Counted from the first letter of the stretch, positions 19,754 to 28,850 are shown. The stretch is 64,000 bases of DNA from Micromonospora sp. WMMD1128 (GCF_027497235.1 NZ_CP114902.1:998501-1062500), one strand, 5' to 3'. Notes: generated from the letters alone by a model not told the origin. Numbers and translations are program-made.

Positions 19754-19810
19754 ACGTCCATCCTGCCAGGTGCGACCCGCCACCCGCGCCCGCCCGCCGG
19801 GCGGTGGCGG

Positions 19811-21178
19811 TCACGTCACCGCGTGCCGGCGTCGGGCGGGCTCCCGCCCCCGGTCGTCCGCGCCCGGCCCCCGGTGCGGTGGGTGCTGGCTCCCGACGAC
19901 CGACTCCGCCCGCGCGCTCTGGACGGCCGCCTCGATCGCCGCCGGACGGGGCCAGGTGACCGCCGCGACGAGCATGAGGAGAACGCCCGCCGCGCTCCAG
20001 AACCCGACCACCGTCGGGATGGGGAACCGCTCGGCCAGCGCGCCGGTGGCCAGCACCGAAGCGCCCTGGATGATCTGGGTGCCGCTGGCCATCACCCCGA
20101 ACGCCCGGGCCCGGTAGCCGTCCGGCAGCGCCTGCATGAACAGGCCGTTCGACAACGGGAGGATCCCGCCGACCGCGAAGCCGCACGCGCCGGCCAACAG
20201 GGCCACCACGGCCGGCGGTGGATCGAGGAGCGCGGGCACGAGCACCGCGGGCGCGGCGACCGCCAGCGCCGGCATCAGGGCCAGCCGGCGGGCCGGGCCG
20301 ACCAGCCGCCCGATCACCAGCCCGCCGAGGACGTATCCCACCGGGTTCGCGGCCATGATGACCGCCTGTGCGGTGCCGGCGTTCATGCCGCCGCCGGTCC
20401 GCTCGGCGGCCCAGCCGGCGGCGAGCCCCTCGGGGACGATCGAGAAGACCATGGCGCTGAACACCAGCACCGCGATCGCGCGCAGCACCGGCCGCGCGAA
20501 GACGATCCGGAAACCCTCGGCGGTCTCCCGCAGGAGGTGGCCGCGGTGCGCCCCGGCGGTCGCCGGAGCGCGGTCCCGCAGGCCGAACCGGACCAGCGCG
20601 GCCGACAACGCGAACGTGCCGGCGTTGATCAGCAGGGCGGTGCTCGGGTTCAGCACCGCGATGGTCGCGCCGGCCAGGTAGCCGACGACCTGGGCGGCCT
20701 GCACCGCGCTTGTGGAGGCGGTGAGGCCCACCACCAGCCGGTCGCCGGTGAGGATGTGTGGCAGCAGCGCCGAGCGTGCCGCCTGGCTCGGCGGGTTGGC
20801 CAGCGTCGCCACGAAGATCAGGCCGATGATCGCCCAGGCCGGCATGAAGGGCATGGCGACGAGCACCATCAGCGCCATCCGGATCAGGTCACAGAGCACC
20901 ATCACCCGGCGGTAGCGGTGCCGCCCGGCGAGCGCCGACAGCAGTGGGCCGCCGATCAACCAGGGCAGGTAACTGGCCGCGAACGCGGCGGCGGAGAGCG
21001 CGACCGACTGCGTCTCGTGCAGCACGAGCACGGTGACCGCGGCCTTGGCGAGATAGTCGCCGACCCAGGACAGGACGTTGGCGGCGAAGAGCGCGCGGAA
21101 CTCCGACTGGCCGAACACGTCGCGGAAGGTGGCCGGGCTCTCCTGAGCGGGCCGCTCGTCGGACACCGTCGCCTCCAT
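19811..21178 (-). CDS. MFS transporter
   Basis: A 455-residue protein with about twelve hydrophobic helices. It resembles the enterobactin-exporter-like/DHA3 group of the major facilitator superfamily: AANVLSWVGDYLAKAAVTVLV in helix 1, a loop 2-3 with LAGRHRYRRVMVLCDLIR, and the repeated charged loop in the second half with RLVGPARRLALMP. It probably exports a drug or small metabolite using the proton gradient; the substrate cannot be read. The C-terminal 40 residues are polar and disordered. It stands alone, with no regulator beside it. Confidence 0.88.
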   Translation of the reverse strand: MEATVSDERPAQESPATFRDVFGQSEFRALFAANVLSWVGDYLAKAAVTVLVLHETQSVALSAAAFAASYLPWLIGGPLLSALAGRHRYRRVMVLCDLIRMALMVLVAMPFMPAWAIIGLIFVATLANPPSQAARSALLPHILTGDRLVVGLTASTSAVQAAQVVGYLAGATIAVLNPSTALLINAGTFALSAALVRFGLRDRAPATAGAHRGHLLRETAEGFRIVFARPVLRAIAVLVFSAMVFSIVPEGLAAGWAAERTGGGMNAGTAQAVIMAANPVGYVLGGLVIGRLVGPARRLALMPALAVAAPAVLVPALLDPPPAVVALLAGACGFAVGGILPLSNGLFMQALPDGYRARAFGVMASGTQIIQGASVLATGALAERFPIPTVVGFWSAAGVLLMLVAAVTWPRPAAIEAAVQSARAESVVGSQHPPHRGPGADDRGREPARRRHAVT

Positions 21179-21414
21179 CGTTCCGGGTCGACCACTTGTG
21201 ATGGCCCGACCGGGAACCGTCGTCGGATCGGTCGATCAGCGAGGACACGAAGCGCACTCCCCGGTGGAGCGCGTGCATCGGATTCTGCCCGATCGTCTGA
21301 CGGGTGCCTAGGGCGAACGGATCGATCGTCGCATCTCCGACTGAACCGAACGGACGATACCCGAGGGGCCGTGCGGCACGCGACCCCCGGCGAACGTCCG
21401 TACCAATCCCGACG

Positions 21415-22476
21415 TCAGGTGGCCGCGTCGGTGCCCGTTCCCCCCGCTTTGGGCTGCGGCGGCAGCCCGGGATAGAGCCGGGTCGCCGCGATCTGGGCGG
21501 TGATCCCCGAGTTCTCCAACGCCTCCGCCAGCCGGCGGCGCAGCTCGCGAGCGACCGTGAACTGCCCGTCCGCGGTGGTCTTGACCACGGTACGGATCAC
21601 CGACCCGTCGACCGTCACCTGCTCGATGCCGAGCACCTCCGGCTGTTCCACGATCTTCGGCGACAGCTCCGGGTCCAGCGCCACCGACGCCGCCGCGGTC
21701 CGCATCACCGCGGTCGCCTGCTCGGTGCCGGCGAAGCCGATCGGCAGGTCCACCACGACAAGTGCCCAGCCCTGGCTCTTGTTGCCGACCCGGACGATCT
21801 CGCCGTTGCGGATGTACCAGAGCACCCCCCGAGCGTCGCGCACCGTGGTCACCCGCAGGCCCACGCCCTCCACCACGCCTGTCGCCTCGCCGAGGTCGAC
21901 GGTGTCGCCCACGCCGTACTGGTCCTCGATCAGCATGAACAGGCCGGCGATCAGATCCTTGACCAGGCTCTGCGCGCCGAAGCCGAGCGCCACCCCGGCG
22001 ATGCCGGCGCTGGCCAGCAGCGGGGCCAGGTCGAAGCTGAACTCCTTGAGCACCATCAGCAACGCGATGCCGAAGACGAACGCGGTGACCATGCTGCGCA
22101 GCACCGACCCGATCGCCTCCGCGCGCTGCCGCCGCCGCTCCGGCACGAACTGCTCCGGCGCGAGCGTGGCGCTGGGGATCCGCTCCCGCAGCGGGCGGAG
22201 CATCGTCGGCACCGCGCCCTGGGTGGTGGTGCGCACCAGCCGGTTGATGGTCCGGTGCAGCGCCCAGCGGGCGGCCACGGCGAGCAGCAGGATCAGCGCC
22301 ACCCGCAGCGGCTTCAGCAGGACCCAGTAGCTGCTCTCGGCGAACCAGGCGGAGCCGGTGAGTCGGTACAGGAACTCGCAGGAGCTGCTGCCCTGGCAGT
22401 CGGGGCGCCGGTCGGAGATCGCGGAGAGCACGGCGGCGATCAGGTCGGAGACGTTCACCGTGCTTTCGTACCGCAT
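21415..22476 (-). CDS. MscS-family small-conductance mechanosensitive channel
   Basis: The protein (353 residues from ATG 22476) has three membrane helices in the first half (about 40-160). The pore-lining helix is followed by the MscS signature region: GIAGVALGFGAQSLVKDLIAG, then the beta domain with VGDTVDLGEATGVVEGVGLRVTTVRD and the IRNGEIVRVGN loop, and a C-terminal alpha-beta part. Such channels open on membrane tension during hypo-osmotic shock. The longer start at 22542 adds a Pro/Arg-rich leader with no support. It is divergent from the HNH gene. Confidence 0.93.
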   Translation of the reverse strand: MRYESTVNVSDLIAAVLSAISDRRPDCQGSSSCEFLYRLTGSAWFAESSYWVLLKPLRVALILLLAVAARWALHRTINRLVRTTTQGAVPTMLRPLRERIPSATLAPEQFVPERRRQRAEAIGSVLRSMVTAFVFGIALLMVLKEFSFDLAPLLASAGIAGVALGFGAQSLVKDLIAGLFMLIEDQYGVGDTVDLGEATGVVEGVGLRVTTVRDARGVLWYIRNGEIVRVGNKSQGWALVVVDLPIGFAGTEQATAVMRTAAASVALDPELSPKIVEQPEVLGIEQVTVDGSVIRTVVKTTADGQFTVARELRRRLAEALENSGITAQIAATRLYPGLPPQPKAGGTGTDAAT

Positions 22477-22730
22477 CGGCGGTGGGCGTCCACCGCGGAC
22501 CCGCCGGTCCGGTCCGCCGCCCGGGCGGAGCGAACCGGTCATCTTGGCACGCCCGGGTCAGCCCCGAAGTGGGTACCCCGGATTAGTACGTGCAATCCGG
22601 GGCGCGATCAGGGACTATTGGCCCAACGGACGTCGGTGGTCCCGCCGGCGTCGGGGCCGTTCCGCGCGGTGTGCGGGGCGGTCCCGCCCGTGGTGGTGGC
22701 GGGAGCGGCTGGACCGGGAGGGTGAGCGCG

Positions 22731-23270
22731 ATGCCTGACATACGACCCACGGCGGGCTCCGGTGCACTCGTTCTGAACGCCACCTACGAGCCCCTGTGCG
22801 TCGTGTCGGTGCGTCGTGCCGCGATCCTCGTCCTCTCCGCCAAGGCGGTCTGCGTGGCCGACGGCGAGGGCATCCTGCACAGCGCGCGCAACACGCTCCC
22901 CATCCCCTCCGTGGTGCGCCTGACCCGCTACGTCCGGGTGCCCTACCGCACCCACGTGGGGCTCTCCCGCCGAGCGATCTTCGCCCGCGACGGTTGGCGG
23001 TGCGCCTACTGCCGGGGGCCGGCGGAGACGATCGACCACGTCTTCCCGCGCAGCCGCGGTGGCCGGCACGCCTGGGAGAACGTCGTCGCCGCCTGCGCCC
23101 GCTGCAACCACACCAAGGGCGACCGGACCCCGGCCGAGCTGGGCTGGCGGCTGCACCACCTGCCGGCCGCGCCGAAGGGCAACGCCTGGCGGGTGCTCGG
23201 CCACCGCGCCCCCGACCCGCGCTGGGCGGACTGGCTAGACCTGCGCGAGCCCGAACACGAAGCGGCCTGA
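22731..23270 (+). CDS. HNH endonuclease family protein
   Basis: A 179-residue actinobacterial HNH protein. The first half (ALVLNATYEPLCVVSVRRA) is the conserved family leader. The second half is the nuclease ββα-metal fold: RDGWRCAYC with one Cys pair, TIDHVFPRSRGG with the catalytic His, and NVVAACARCNHTKGDR with the second Cys pair and final His. This chromosomal group (Rv2469c in M. tuberculosis) is widespread in actinobacteria and not tied to restriction; its role is unknown. ATG 22731 lies nine bases after GGGAGG. Confidence 0.9.
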   Translation: MPDIRPTAGSGALVLNATYEPLCVVSVRRAAILVLSAKAVCVADGEGILHSARNTLPIPSVVRLTRYVRVPYRTHVGLSRRAIFARDGWRCAYCRGPAETIDHVFPRSRGGRHAWENVVAACARCNHTKGDRTPAELGWRLHHLPAAPKGNAWRVLGHRAPDPRWADWLDLREPEHEAA

Positions 23271-23278
23271 ACCCCGGC

Positions 23279-24124
23279 TCAGCGGGCCTGGACCAGCGCG
23301 GCGTAGACGACCAGGTTGTCGGCGTACCCGGTCTCGCCGCCCACCCAGCGTCCACCGCAGGTGATCAGCCGCAGGTTGGGGCGGCTGAAGTCCCCGTAGA
23401 CCTCCCGCACCGGCAGCTTCTCCTTGCCGTACCGCTCGATCGAGGTCACCTCGAACACCGCCACCGAACGGTCCTGGCGGGTCACCTCGATCCGGTCGCC
23501 GTCGTCGAGTTTCCGCAGCCCGTGGAAGACGGCCGGGCCGGTGGTGGTGTCGACGTGCCCGACGAGCACCGCCGGGCCGTACTGGCCGGGGGTGGGCCCC
23601 TGGTCGTACCAGCCGACCTCGCCGGCACGGTTCACGTCCGGCACCGCGATGCTGCCGTCGGGCGCGATGCCGACCCGGTGCACCGGCGCCTTCAGGTCGA
23701 GCTTGCCGATCGTCAGGTCGGTCGGCGGGCTGGCGGGCAGCACCGGGAACTTCTTCGGCGGCGGGCGCAGGCCGGCCACGATCCGGTCGGGCAGCATGCT
23801 GACGCCGGTCACCCGTTCCACCCCCAGCATGGCCACGATCAGCGCCATCAACCCGGCCACCACGAGCACCGGTACGCCGGGGCCGCGCCCCGGGGCGTAC
23901 CGGCGGGTGGTGGCCGTGGTGGCGCGGGCCGTGACCGGGCGGGCCGTCGGGTCGGCGGTGGTGACGCTTGCCGAGAAGGCGTGCCCGGCGGTGTGGCCGA
24001 ACCGGCGCGCGGCGGCCGAGGCCAGCCGCAGCGCGGTCCGGAGCCGGCTCCGGTCCGGCGGCGGTCGGCCGGGGTGCTTCCGGCCGCGACCGCCGGCCCC
24101 GCCGTGGCGCGGTGAGCGGGCCAT
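23279..24124 (-). CDS. Class F sortase
   Basis: A membrane-anchored transpeptidase-like cysteine enzyme of 281 residues. A basic N-terminal tail (1-80) precedes a membrane helix (83-103). The extracellular sortase barrel follows, with His190 in VLVGHVDT and Cys256 in RLITCGG. The usual C-terminal strand reads GYADNLVVYA, where most sortases have Arg in place of the Ala; whether class F uses another Arg is not resolved here. The next gene downstream on the same transcription path, at 24137-24649, lies upstream of it and encodes a plausible substrate with a GPATG motif. Confidence 0.9.
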   Translation of the reverse strand: MARSPRHGGAGGRGRKHPGRPPPDRSRLRTALRLASAAARRFGHTAGHAFSASVTTADPTARPVTARATTATTRRYAPGRGPGVPVLVVAGLMALIVAMLGVERVTGVSMLPDRIVAGLRPPPKKFPVLPASPPTDLTIGKLDLKAPVHRVGIAPDGSIAVPDVNRAGEVGWYDQGPTPGQYGPAVLVGHVDTTTGPAVFHGLRKLDDGDRIEVTRQDRSVAVFEVTSIERYGKEKLPVREVYGDFSRPNLRLITCGGRWVGGETGYADNLVVYAALVQAR

Positions 24125-24136
24125 GGCCGCACCCCG

Positions 24137-24649
24137 TCAGACGCGGCTACCGGTCTTGCGGCGGGCGCTCACCCCGGCCACCACCGCCACGGCCACCAGG
24201 CCGCCGACCAGCAGCAGCGAGCCGGCGCCCCGGCCACCTCCCGCGGTGCCTCCGCCGCCGGTCGCCGGCCCCTTGCTCGGCTGCGACATGTTCAGCACGG
24301 TGAGCATGGTCGAGGCGGTGGCGCCGTTGGCGCAGTCCAGGTTCACCGGGTAGTCGCCGGGCGCCTTGTTGCCGGGCACGGTGACCGAGCCGGTGAGGAA
24401 GCCGTTGTTCGAGCGCAACGTCACCCGGCCGAACGCGTCCGAGGTGACCTGCGCCTGACGGTCGTTGTTGTTGTCGCAGCCGGCCCGGAGGCTCACCCGG
24501 GAACCGGCCTGGACGCTGTTCGGCGTCACCTCGATGAACACGTTCTCCCCGGCCCGGGCCGGCGCGGCCGTGGTCAGGACGAACGCCGCGATCAGGCCGA
24601 ACAGGCCGAGTACGGACGACAGCGCGCGATGTGACAGGAGCCCTCGCAT
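24137..24649 (-). CDS. Secreted, C-terminally anchored protein, likely sortase F partner
   Basis: The 170-residue product has an N-terminal signal peptide (cleavage probably after APARAG, near residue 33), an extracellular beta-rich Ig-like domain with two Cys (GCDNNN and LDCANG), a Gly-rich stretch after GPATG, a membrane helix (about 143-163) and the basic tail RRKTGSRV. That tail layout matches a cell-wall sorting signal, but the LPXTG motif reads GPATG. It is 12 bases upstream of the class F sortase and surely co-transcribed. I infer that it is anchored to or displayed on the surface. Confidence 0.8.
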   Translation of the reverse strand: MRGLLSHRALSSVLGLFGLIAAFVLTTAAPARAGENVFIEVTPNSVQAGSRVSLRAGCDNNNDRQAQVTSDAFGRVTLRSNNGFLTGSVTVPGNKAPGDYPVNLDCANGATASTMLTVLNMSQPSKGPATGGGGTAGGGRGAGSLLLVGGLVAVAVVAGVSARRKTGSRV

Positions 24650-24726
24650 GGTTCCCCCCTCCCGGTGCGACGGCGCACCGGACCCACTGACGGGCAGCGA
24701 GGGCTGCCTTCCCGGTCAGCGGGGCT

Positions 24727-24783
24727 GTTAACAGGGGCCCCCTCCGCTACCGGAGGCGTTAAGCGGGGGCCCCTCCTTTCACC
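24727..24783. repeat. GGGGCCCC dispersed repeat, copy C
   Basis: Reverse-oriented copy of the two-unit element. On the minus strand its first unit supplies the last codons (VKGGAPA) and the TAA stop of the Lrp-family gene. Confidence 0.9.
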
Positions 24784-25205
24784 ACGGGGTGCCAGGTGAG
24801 CGGCGTCGAGAGGACCATGGTGCTTGACGGCTGGCCGTAGGGGGCCAGACGGTCGATCACCGCCTCGAACTCGCCCATCGAGGTGGCCGCGACCTTGAGC
24901 ATGCTGCACGCGTCGCCGGTGATCCGGTTGATCTCCATGATCTCCGGCCACTGCGCCACCCGCGGGTCGTTGAGGATGCAGCGGGAGCCGTAGCAGGACA
25001 TCCGGATCAACGCGAGCACGGTCCGCCCGGCCCGGGCCAGGTCCACGTGCGCGTGGTAGCCGGTGATCACCCCGGACTCCTCCAGCCGCCGGACCCGTTC
25101 CGCGACCGCCGGCGGGGACAGGTGCACCCGGCGGGACAGCTCGCTGTAGGAGAGCCGGGCGTCGGCCTGGAGTTCGCGCAGCAACGCCCAGTCCATGTCG
25201 TCCAC
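24759..25205 (-). CDS. Lrp/AsnC family transcriptional regulator
   Basis: A 148-residue regulator with an N-terminal helix-turn-helix (LLRELQADARLSYSELSRRVHLSPPAVAERVRRLEE) and a C-terminal RAM/ligand-binding domain. It is divergent from the tryptophan dioxygenase gene, so it probably controls the kynurenine operon in response to tryptophan or a catabolite; this is inference from position, strengthened by two TGAAGTCAG repeats in the 144-base intergenic region. Its final seven or so codons and its stop come from repeat copy C, so the native C-terminus was replaced. Start is GTG 25205. Confidence 0.92.
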   Translation of the reverse strand: MDDMDWALLRELQADARLSYSELSRRVHLSPPAVAERVRRLEESGVITGYHAHVDLARAGRTVLALIRMSCYGSRCILNDPRVAQWPEIMEINRITGDACSMLKVAATSMGEFEAVIDRLAPYGQPSSTMVLSTPLTWHPVVKGGAPA

Positions 25206-25223
25206 GCGGCGACCTTTCTTCCG

Positions 25224-25264
25224 TGAAGTCAGTCTCCTGAGATGCTTTCAGCTCATGAAGTCAG
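25224..25264. promoter_or_regulatory. Paired TGAAGTCAG direct repeats, candidate Lrp operator
   Basis: TGAAGTCAG occurs at 25224-25232 and 25256-25264, 32 bases apart, about three helical turns, between the divergent Lrp gene and the kynurenine operon. Lrp proteins often bind spaced sites on one face of DNA. Confidence 0.5.
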
Positions 25265-25349
25265 ACCACCCTACCCCCGTTGAACAGGCATTCCATCCGG
25301 CCGTCCACCAGCGAGATCATGGCATCTACCCCGCAGGACGGAGAAGACG

Positions 25350-26228
25350 GTGGAACACACGACGGCGGTCCGCCCGGCCACCCCGGAGCAGCGGGCGGCC
25401 CGGGCGGAGCGCAACGGAGGCGAGCCGACGCTTGAGTTCGCCGAGCGCGTGCCCTACGACGCGTACGTGCACGCCAGCACGCTGCACCGGCTCCAGCAGC
25501 CGCTCAGCGACGACCCGGGCGAGATGTCCTTCCTGATGGTCAGCCAGATCATGGAGCTGTACTTCAAGCTGACCTGCCACGAGCTGCGGCACGCCCAGCG
25601 CGAGCTGCGGGCCGACCGGGTCTGGGAGGCGCTGCCGCCGCTGCGCCGGGCCGCGCTGCACCTGGAGGGGCTCAACGCCGCCTGGCAGGGGCTGCGGTGG
25701 ATGACCCCGGCCGACTTCAACCGGTTCCGCGACCGCCTCGGCGAGGGGTCCGGCTTCCAGTCCGCGATGTACCGGCACCTGGAGTTCCTGCTCGGCCTGC
25801 GCGACCCGGCGCTGATCCGCCCCTTCCGCCGGCAGACCGACGTGTACGCGGAGCTGACCGCCGCGATGGCCACGCCGAGCCTCTGGGACGACGTGGTCGC
25901 GCTGCTCGCCCGGCGCGGCTTCGACGTGCCGGCCGAACTGCTGGAGCGGGACGTGACGGCCGAGCACGAGTCCCATCCGGGCGTGGAGGCGGCCTGGGTG
26001 CGCGTCTACGGCGACAGCGGGCCGGACAACCACCTGCGGATGCTCGGCGACGCGCTGACCGAGGTGGCCGAGCAGTTCGGCGACTGGCGGTGGAACCACG
26101 TCAAGGCGGTGCAGCGCGCCATGGGCGCGAAGGTCGGCAGCGGCGGGTCGGCCGGGCTGGCATGGTTGCAGCGCAGCATGGCCCGGGTGGTCTTCCCGGA
26201 GCTGTGGTCCGCCCGTACCGCGATGTGA
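25350..26228 (+). CDS. kynA: Tryptophan 2,3-dioxygenase
   Basis: This haem enzyme opens the indole ring of L-tryptophan to give N-formylkynurenine, the first step of the operon. The 292-residue, mostly helical chain shows family features: YDAYVHASTLHRLQQP, MVSQIMELYFKLTCHELR, SGFQSAMYRHLEFLLG and, near the end, RWNHVKAVQRAMGAKVGSGGSAGLAWL, which holds the haem-ligand His and the GxGGS loop. GTG 25350 follows GGACGGAG. Sixteen bases separate it from kynU. No formamidase gene follows, although the next enzyme needs kynurenine. Confidence 0.95.
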   Translation: MEHTTAVRPATPEQRAARAERNGGEPTLEFAERVPYDAYVHASTLHRLQQPLSDDPGEMSFLMVSQIMELYFKLTCHELRHAQRELRADRVWEALPPLRRAALHLEGLNAAWQGLRWMTPADFNRFRDRLGEGSGFQSAMYRHLEFLLGLRDPALIRPFRRQTDVYAELTAAMATPSLWDDVVALLARRGFDVPAELLERDVTAEHESHPGVEAAWVRVYGDSGPDNHLRMLGDALTEVAEQFGDWRWNHVKAVQRAMGAKVGSGGSAGLAWLQRSMARVVFPELWSARTAM

Positions 26229-26244
26229 GGCGAAAGAGCAGGCG

Positions 26245-27525
26245 ATGAGGATCCCCGAGAACGAAGCCCACCGGCTCGACGCCGCCGACCCCGGCCACCG
26301 GCACCTGTTCCACGTGCCGGCCGCCGACGGCGGGCGTTACCCCGAGGCGGCCTATCTGGCCGGCAACTCGCTGGGCCTGCAACCCCGGGCCACCCGGGAC
26401 GAACTCGTCGCCGACCTGGACGCCTGGCGCCGGCTGGGCGTCGAGGGGCACCTGGAGGCGGACCGGCCCTGGCTGCCGTACCACGAGCTGTTGTCGGCCC
26501 CGGCCGCGCGACTCGTCGGCGCGTCACCCGCGGAGACCGTGGTGATGAACTCCCTCACGGTCAACCTGCACCTGCTGATGGTCAGCTTCTACCGCCCGGC
26601 CGGGGACCGCACCCGGATCGTCATCGAGGACAGCGCGTTCCCCTCGGACAGCTACGCGGTGCGCAGCCAGGCCCGCTTCCACGGCCTGGACCCGGACGTC
26701 ACGGTGGTGCGGCTGAAGCCCCGCCCGGGCGAGGACACCCTGCGCACGTCCGACGTCACCGCCTTCCTGGCGGCCGAGGGGCACACGGTCGCGCTGCTGC
26801 TGCTGGGCGGCGTCAACTACCTGACCGGCGAGCTGATGGACATCCCGGCGATCACCGCCGCCGGGCGGGCCGCCGGCGCGGTCGTCGGATGGGACCTGGC
26901 GCACGCGGCCGGCAACGTGCCGCTGGCGCTGCACGACTGGGACGTCGACTTCGCCGCCTGGTGCTCCTACAAGTACCTGAACTCCGGCCCGGGCGCGCTC
27001 GGCGGCGTCTTCGTCCACGAGCGCCACCTCGGCGATCCGTCGCTGCCCCGGTTCGAGGGCTGGTGGAGCACCGAGGCGGCCACCCGGTTCGAGATGACGC
27101 CGGTGTCCCGCCCGCCGGCCACCGTGGAGGCGTGGCAGATCTCCAACCCGCCGATCTTCGCGATGGGGCCGGTGCGCACCTCGCTGGAGCTGTTCGACTC
27201 CGTCGGCATGCCGGCGCTGCGGGAACGCAGCCTGCGACTCACCGGCTGGCTGGAACGGCTGCTCGACGACGTGACCCCGGGTCGGCCGCTGACCGTGGTG
27301 ACGCCCCGCGACCCGGCCCGCCGCGGCTGCCAGCTCTCCGTCCGGATCGGCGCGGGCAGCGCGAACGAGCTGACCAAACGGCTGCGGCACGAGCACGGCG
27401 TCATCGCGGACGCCCGGGAGCCGGACGTGGTCCGGTTCGCCCCGGTGCCGCTCTACTCGACGTACCACGACTGCTGGCGGGTGGCCGAGGCACTGGCCGC
27501 GACGGTTGCGAAGGAGGAGTCGTGA
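26245..27525 (+). CDS. kynU: Kynureninase
   Basis: A PLP enzyme (426 residues) that cleaves kynurenine or 3-hydroxykynurenine to anthranilate or 3-hydroxyanthranilate plus alanine. The N-terminal YLAGNSLGLQPRATR, the GWDLAHAAGNVPL segment with the cofactor Asp, and CSYKYLNSGPGALGG with the PLP lysine are all present. Given the monooxygenase next door, 3-hydroxykynurenine is the likely main substrate. Its stop overlaps the next start (GTGA). Confidence 0.96.
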   Translation: MRIPENEAHRLDAADPGHRHLFHVPAADGGRYPEAAYLAGNSLGLQPRATRDELVADLDAWRRLGVEGHLEADRPWLPYHELLSAPAARLVGASPAETVVMNSLTVNLHLLMVSFYRPAGDRTRIVIEDSAFPSDSYAVRSQARFHGLDPDVTVVRLKPRPGEDTLRTSDVTAFLAAEGHTVALLLLGGVNYLTGELMDIPAITAAGRAAGAVVGWDLAHAAGNVPLALHDWDVDFAAWCSYKYLNSGPGALGGVFVHERHLGDPSLPRFEGWWSTEAATRFEMTPVSRPPATVEAWQISNPPIFAMGPVRTSLELFDSVGMPALRERSLRLTGWLERLLDDVTPGRPLTVVTPRDPARRGCQLSVRIGAGSANELTKRLRHEHGVIADAREPDVVRFAPVPLYSTYHDCWRVAEALAATVAKEES

Positions 27526-28850
27526 CGGAACGCGACGAGATCGCGGTGGTCGGCGCCGGACTGGCCGGCTGCCTGTTGGCCTGCTTCCTGGCCCGGCGGG
27601 GCTACCCGGTCGCCCTCTACGAGCGGCGTCCCGACCCGCGCGGCGGCGCCGCCGAACGGGGCCGCTCGATCAACCTGGCCCTCTCCGAGCGCGGCCTGGA
27701 CGCGCTGCGCCGGATCGGCCTGGACGAGCAGGTGATGACGGACGCGCTGCCGATGCGCGGCCGGATGATCCACCCGGTGGCCGGTGAGCCGCAGTTCCAG
27801 TCGTACAGCGTCTCCGGCGACCGGGCGATCAACTCGATCAGCCGGGGCGCGCTCAACAACGCGCTGCTCGACGCCGCCGCCGCGCTACCGGGCGTGCGGA
27901 TCGCGTTCGACCACCGGCTCGTCGGCCTCGACCCGGTCGGCGGCGAGATGACGTTCGAGACCCCGCAGGGCAAGACCAGCGCCACCGCGTCGGTCGTCCT
28001 GGGCGCCGACGGCGCCGGCTCCGCGGTGCGCGGGCAACTGCTGGCGTACGGGGGGTTGAGCGAGAGCCTGGACTTCCTCGACTACGGCTACAAGGAGCTG
28101 ACCATCCCGCCGATCGGCGGGGAGTTCGCCCTCGACCCGGGCGCGCTGCACATCTGGCCGCGCGGCACCTCGATGATGATCGCGCTGCCGAACCCGGACC
28201 GCTCCTTCACCTGCACGCTCTTCTGGCCCACCCACGGCACCCGCAGCTTCGCGTCACTGAGCAGCCCGGCCGCGATCGAGCGGTTCTTCGCCGCCCACTA
28301 CCCGGACCTGGTGCCGCTCGCCCCGAACCTGGTCGACGACTACCGGCACAACCCGGTCGGCGTGCTCGGCACGGTGCGCTGCACGCCGTGGCAGGTGGCC
28401 GGCACGGTCGGCCTGATCGGCGACGCCGCGCACGCCATCGTGCCGTTCTACGGCCAGGGCGCGAACTGCGCCTTCGAGGACGTGGTCGAACTGGACCGCT
28501 GCCTCGACGAGTGCGACGACGAGTGGGCCGCCGCGTTGCCGCTGTTCGAGCGCCGCCGCCAGGACGACGCCGAGGCGATCGCCCGGATGGCGCTCGCCAA
28601 CTTCGTGGAGATGCGGGACAAGGTCGCCTCCCCGGTGTTCCGGGCCCGCAAGACCGTCGAGCACGCGCTGGAACGCGCGTTGCCCGGCCGCTACGTCTCC
28701 CAGTACGAGCTGGTCTCGTTCTCCACCACTCCGTACGCGCAGGTCCGTCGCCGGGTCCGCCGGCAGTACGCGGCGGTCGGCGCGGTCGCGGCCGGCGCGG
28801 CGGCGCTGCTGGCCGCCGGCGTGGGCGCGGCCCTGGGGCGGCGGCGGTGA
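27522..28850 (+). CDS. kmo: Kynurenine 3-monooxygenase
   Basis: A flavoprotein hydroxylase (442 residues) that uses NADPH and oxygen to hydroxylate kynurenine. The FAD Rossmann motif GAGLAGCLLACFLARRG is at the N-terminus, RSINLALSERG and VLGADGAGSAVR follow, and GLIGDAAHAIVPFYGQGANCAFED is the second FAD motif. The C-terminal 25 residues are hydrophobic (AVGAVAAGAAALLAAG) and end in RRR, suggesting a membrane tail as in eukaryotic enzymes. It is coupled at both ends by 4-base overlaps. Start is GTG 27522. Confidence 0.95.
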   Translation: MTERDEIAVVGAGLAGCLLACFLARRGYPVALYERRPDPRGGAAERGRSINLALSERGLDALRRIGLDEQVMTDALPMRGRMIHPVAGEPQFQSYSVSGDRAINSISRGALNNALLDAAAALPGVRIAFDHRLVGLDPVGGEMTFETPQGKTSATASVVLGADGAGSAVRGQLLAYGGLSESLDFLDYGYKELTIPPIGGEFALDPGALHIWPRGTSMMIALPNPDRSFTCTLFWPTHGTRSFASLSSPAAIERFFAAHYPDLVPLAPNLVDDYRHNPVGVLGTVRCTPWQVAGTVGLIGDAAHAIVPFYGQGANCAFEDVVELDRCLDECDDEWAAALPLFERRRQDDAEAIARMALANFVEMRDKVASPVFRARKTVEHALERALPGRYVSQYELVSFSTTPYAQVRRRVRRQYAAVGAVAAGAAALLAAGVGAALGRRR

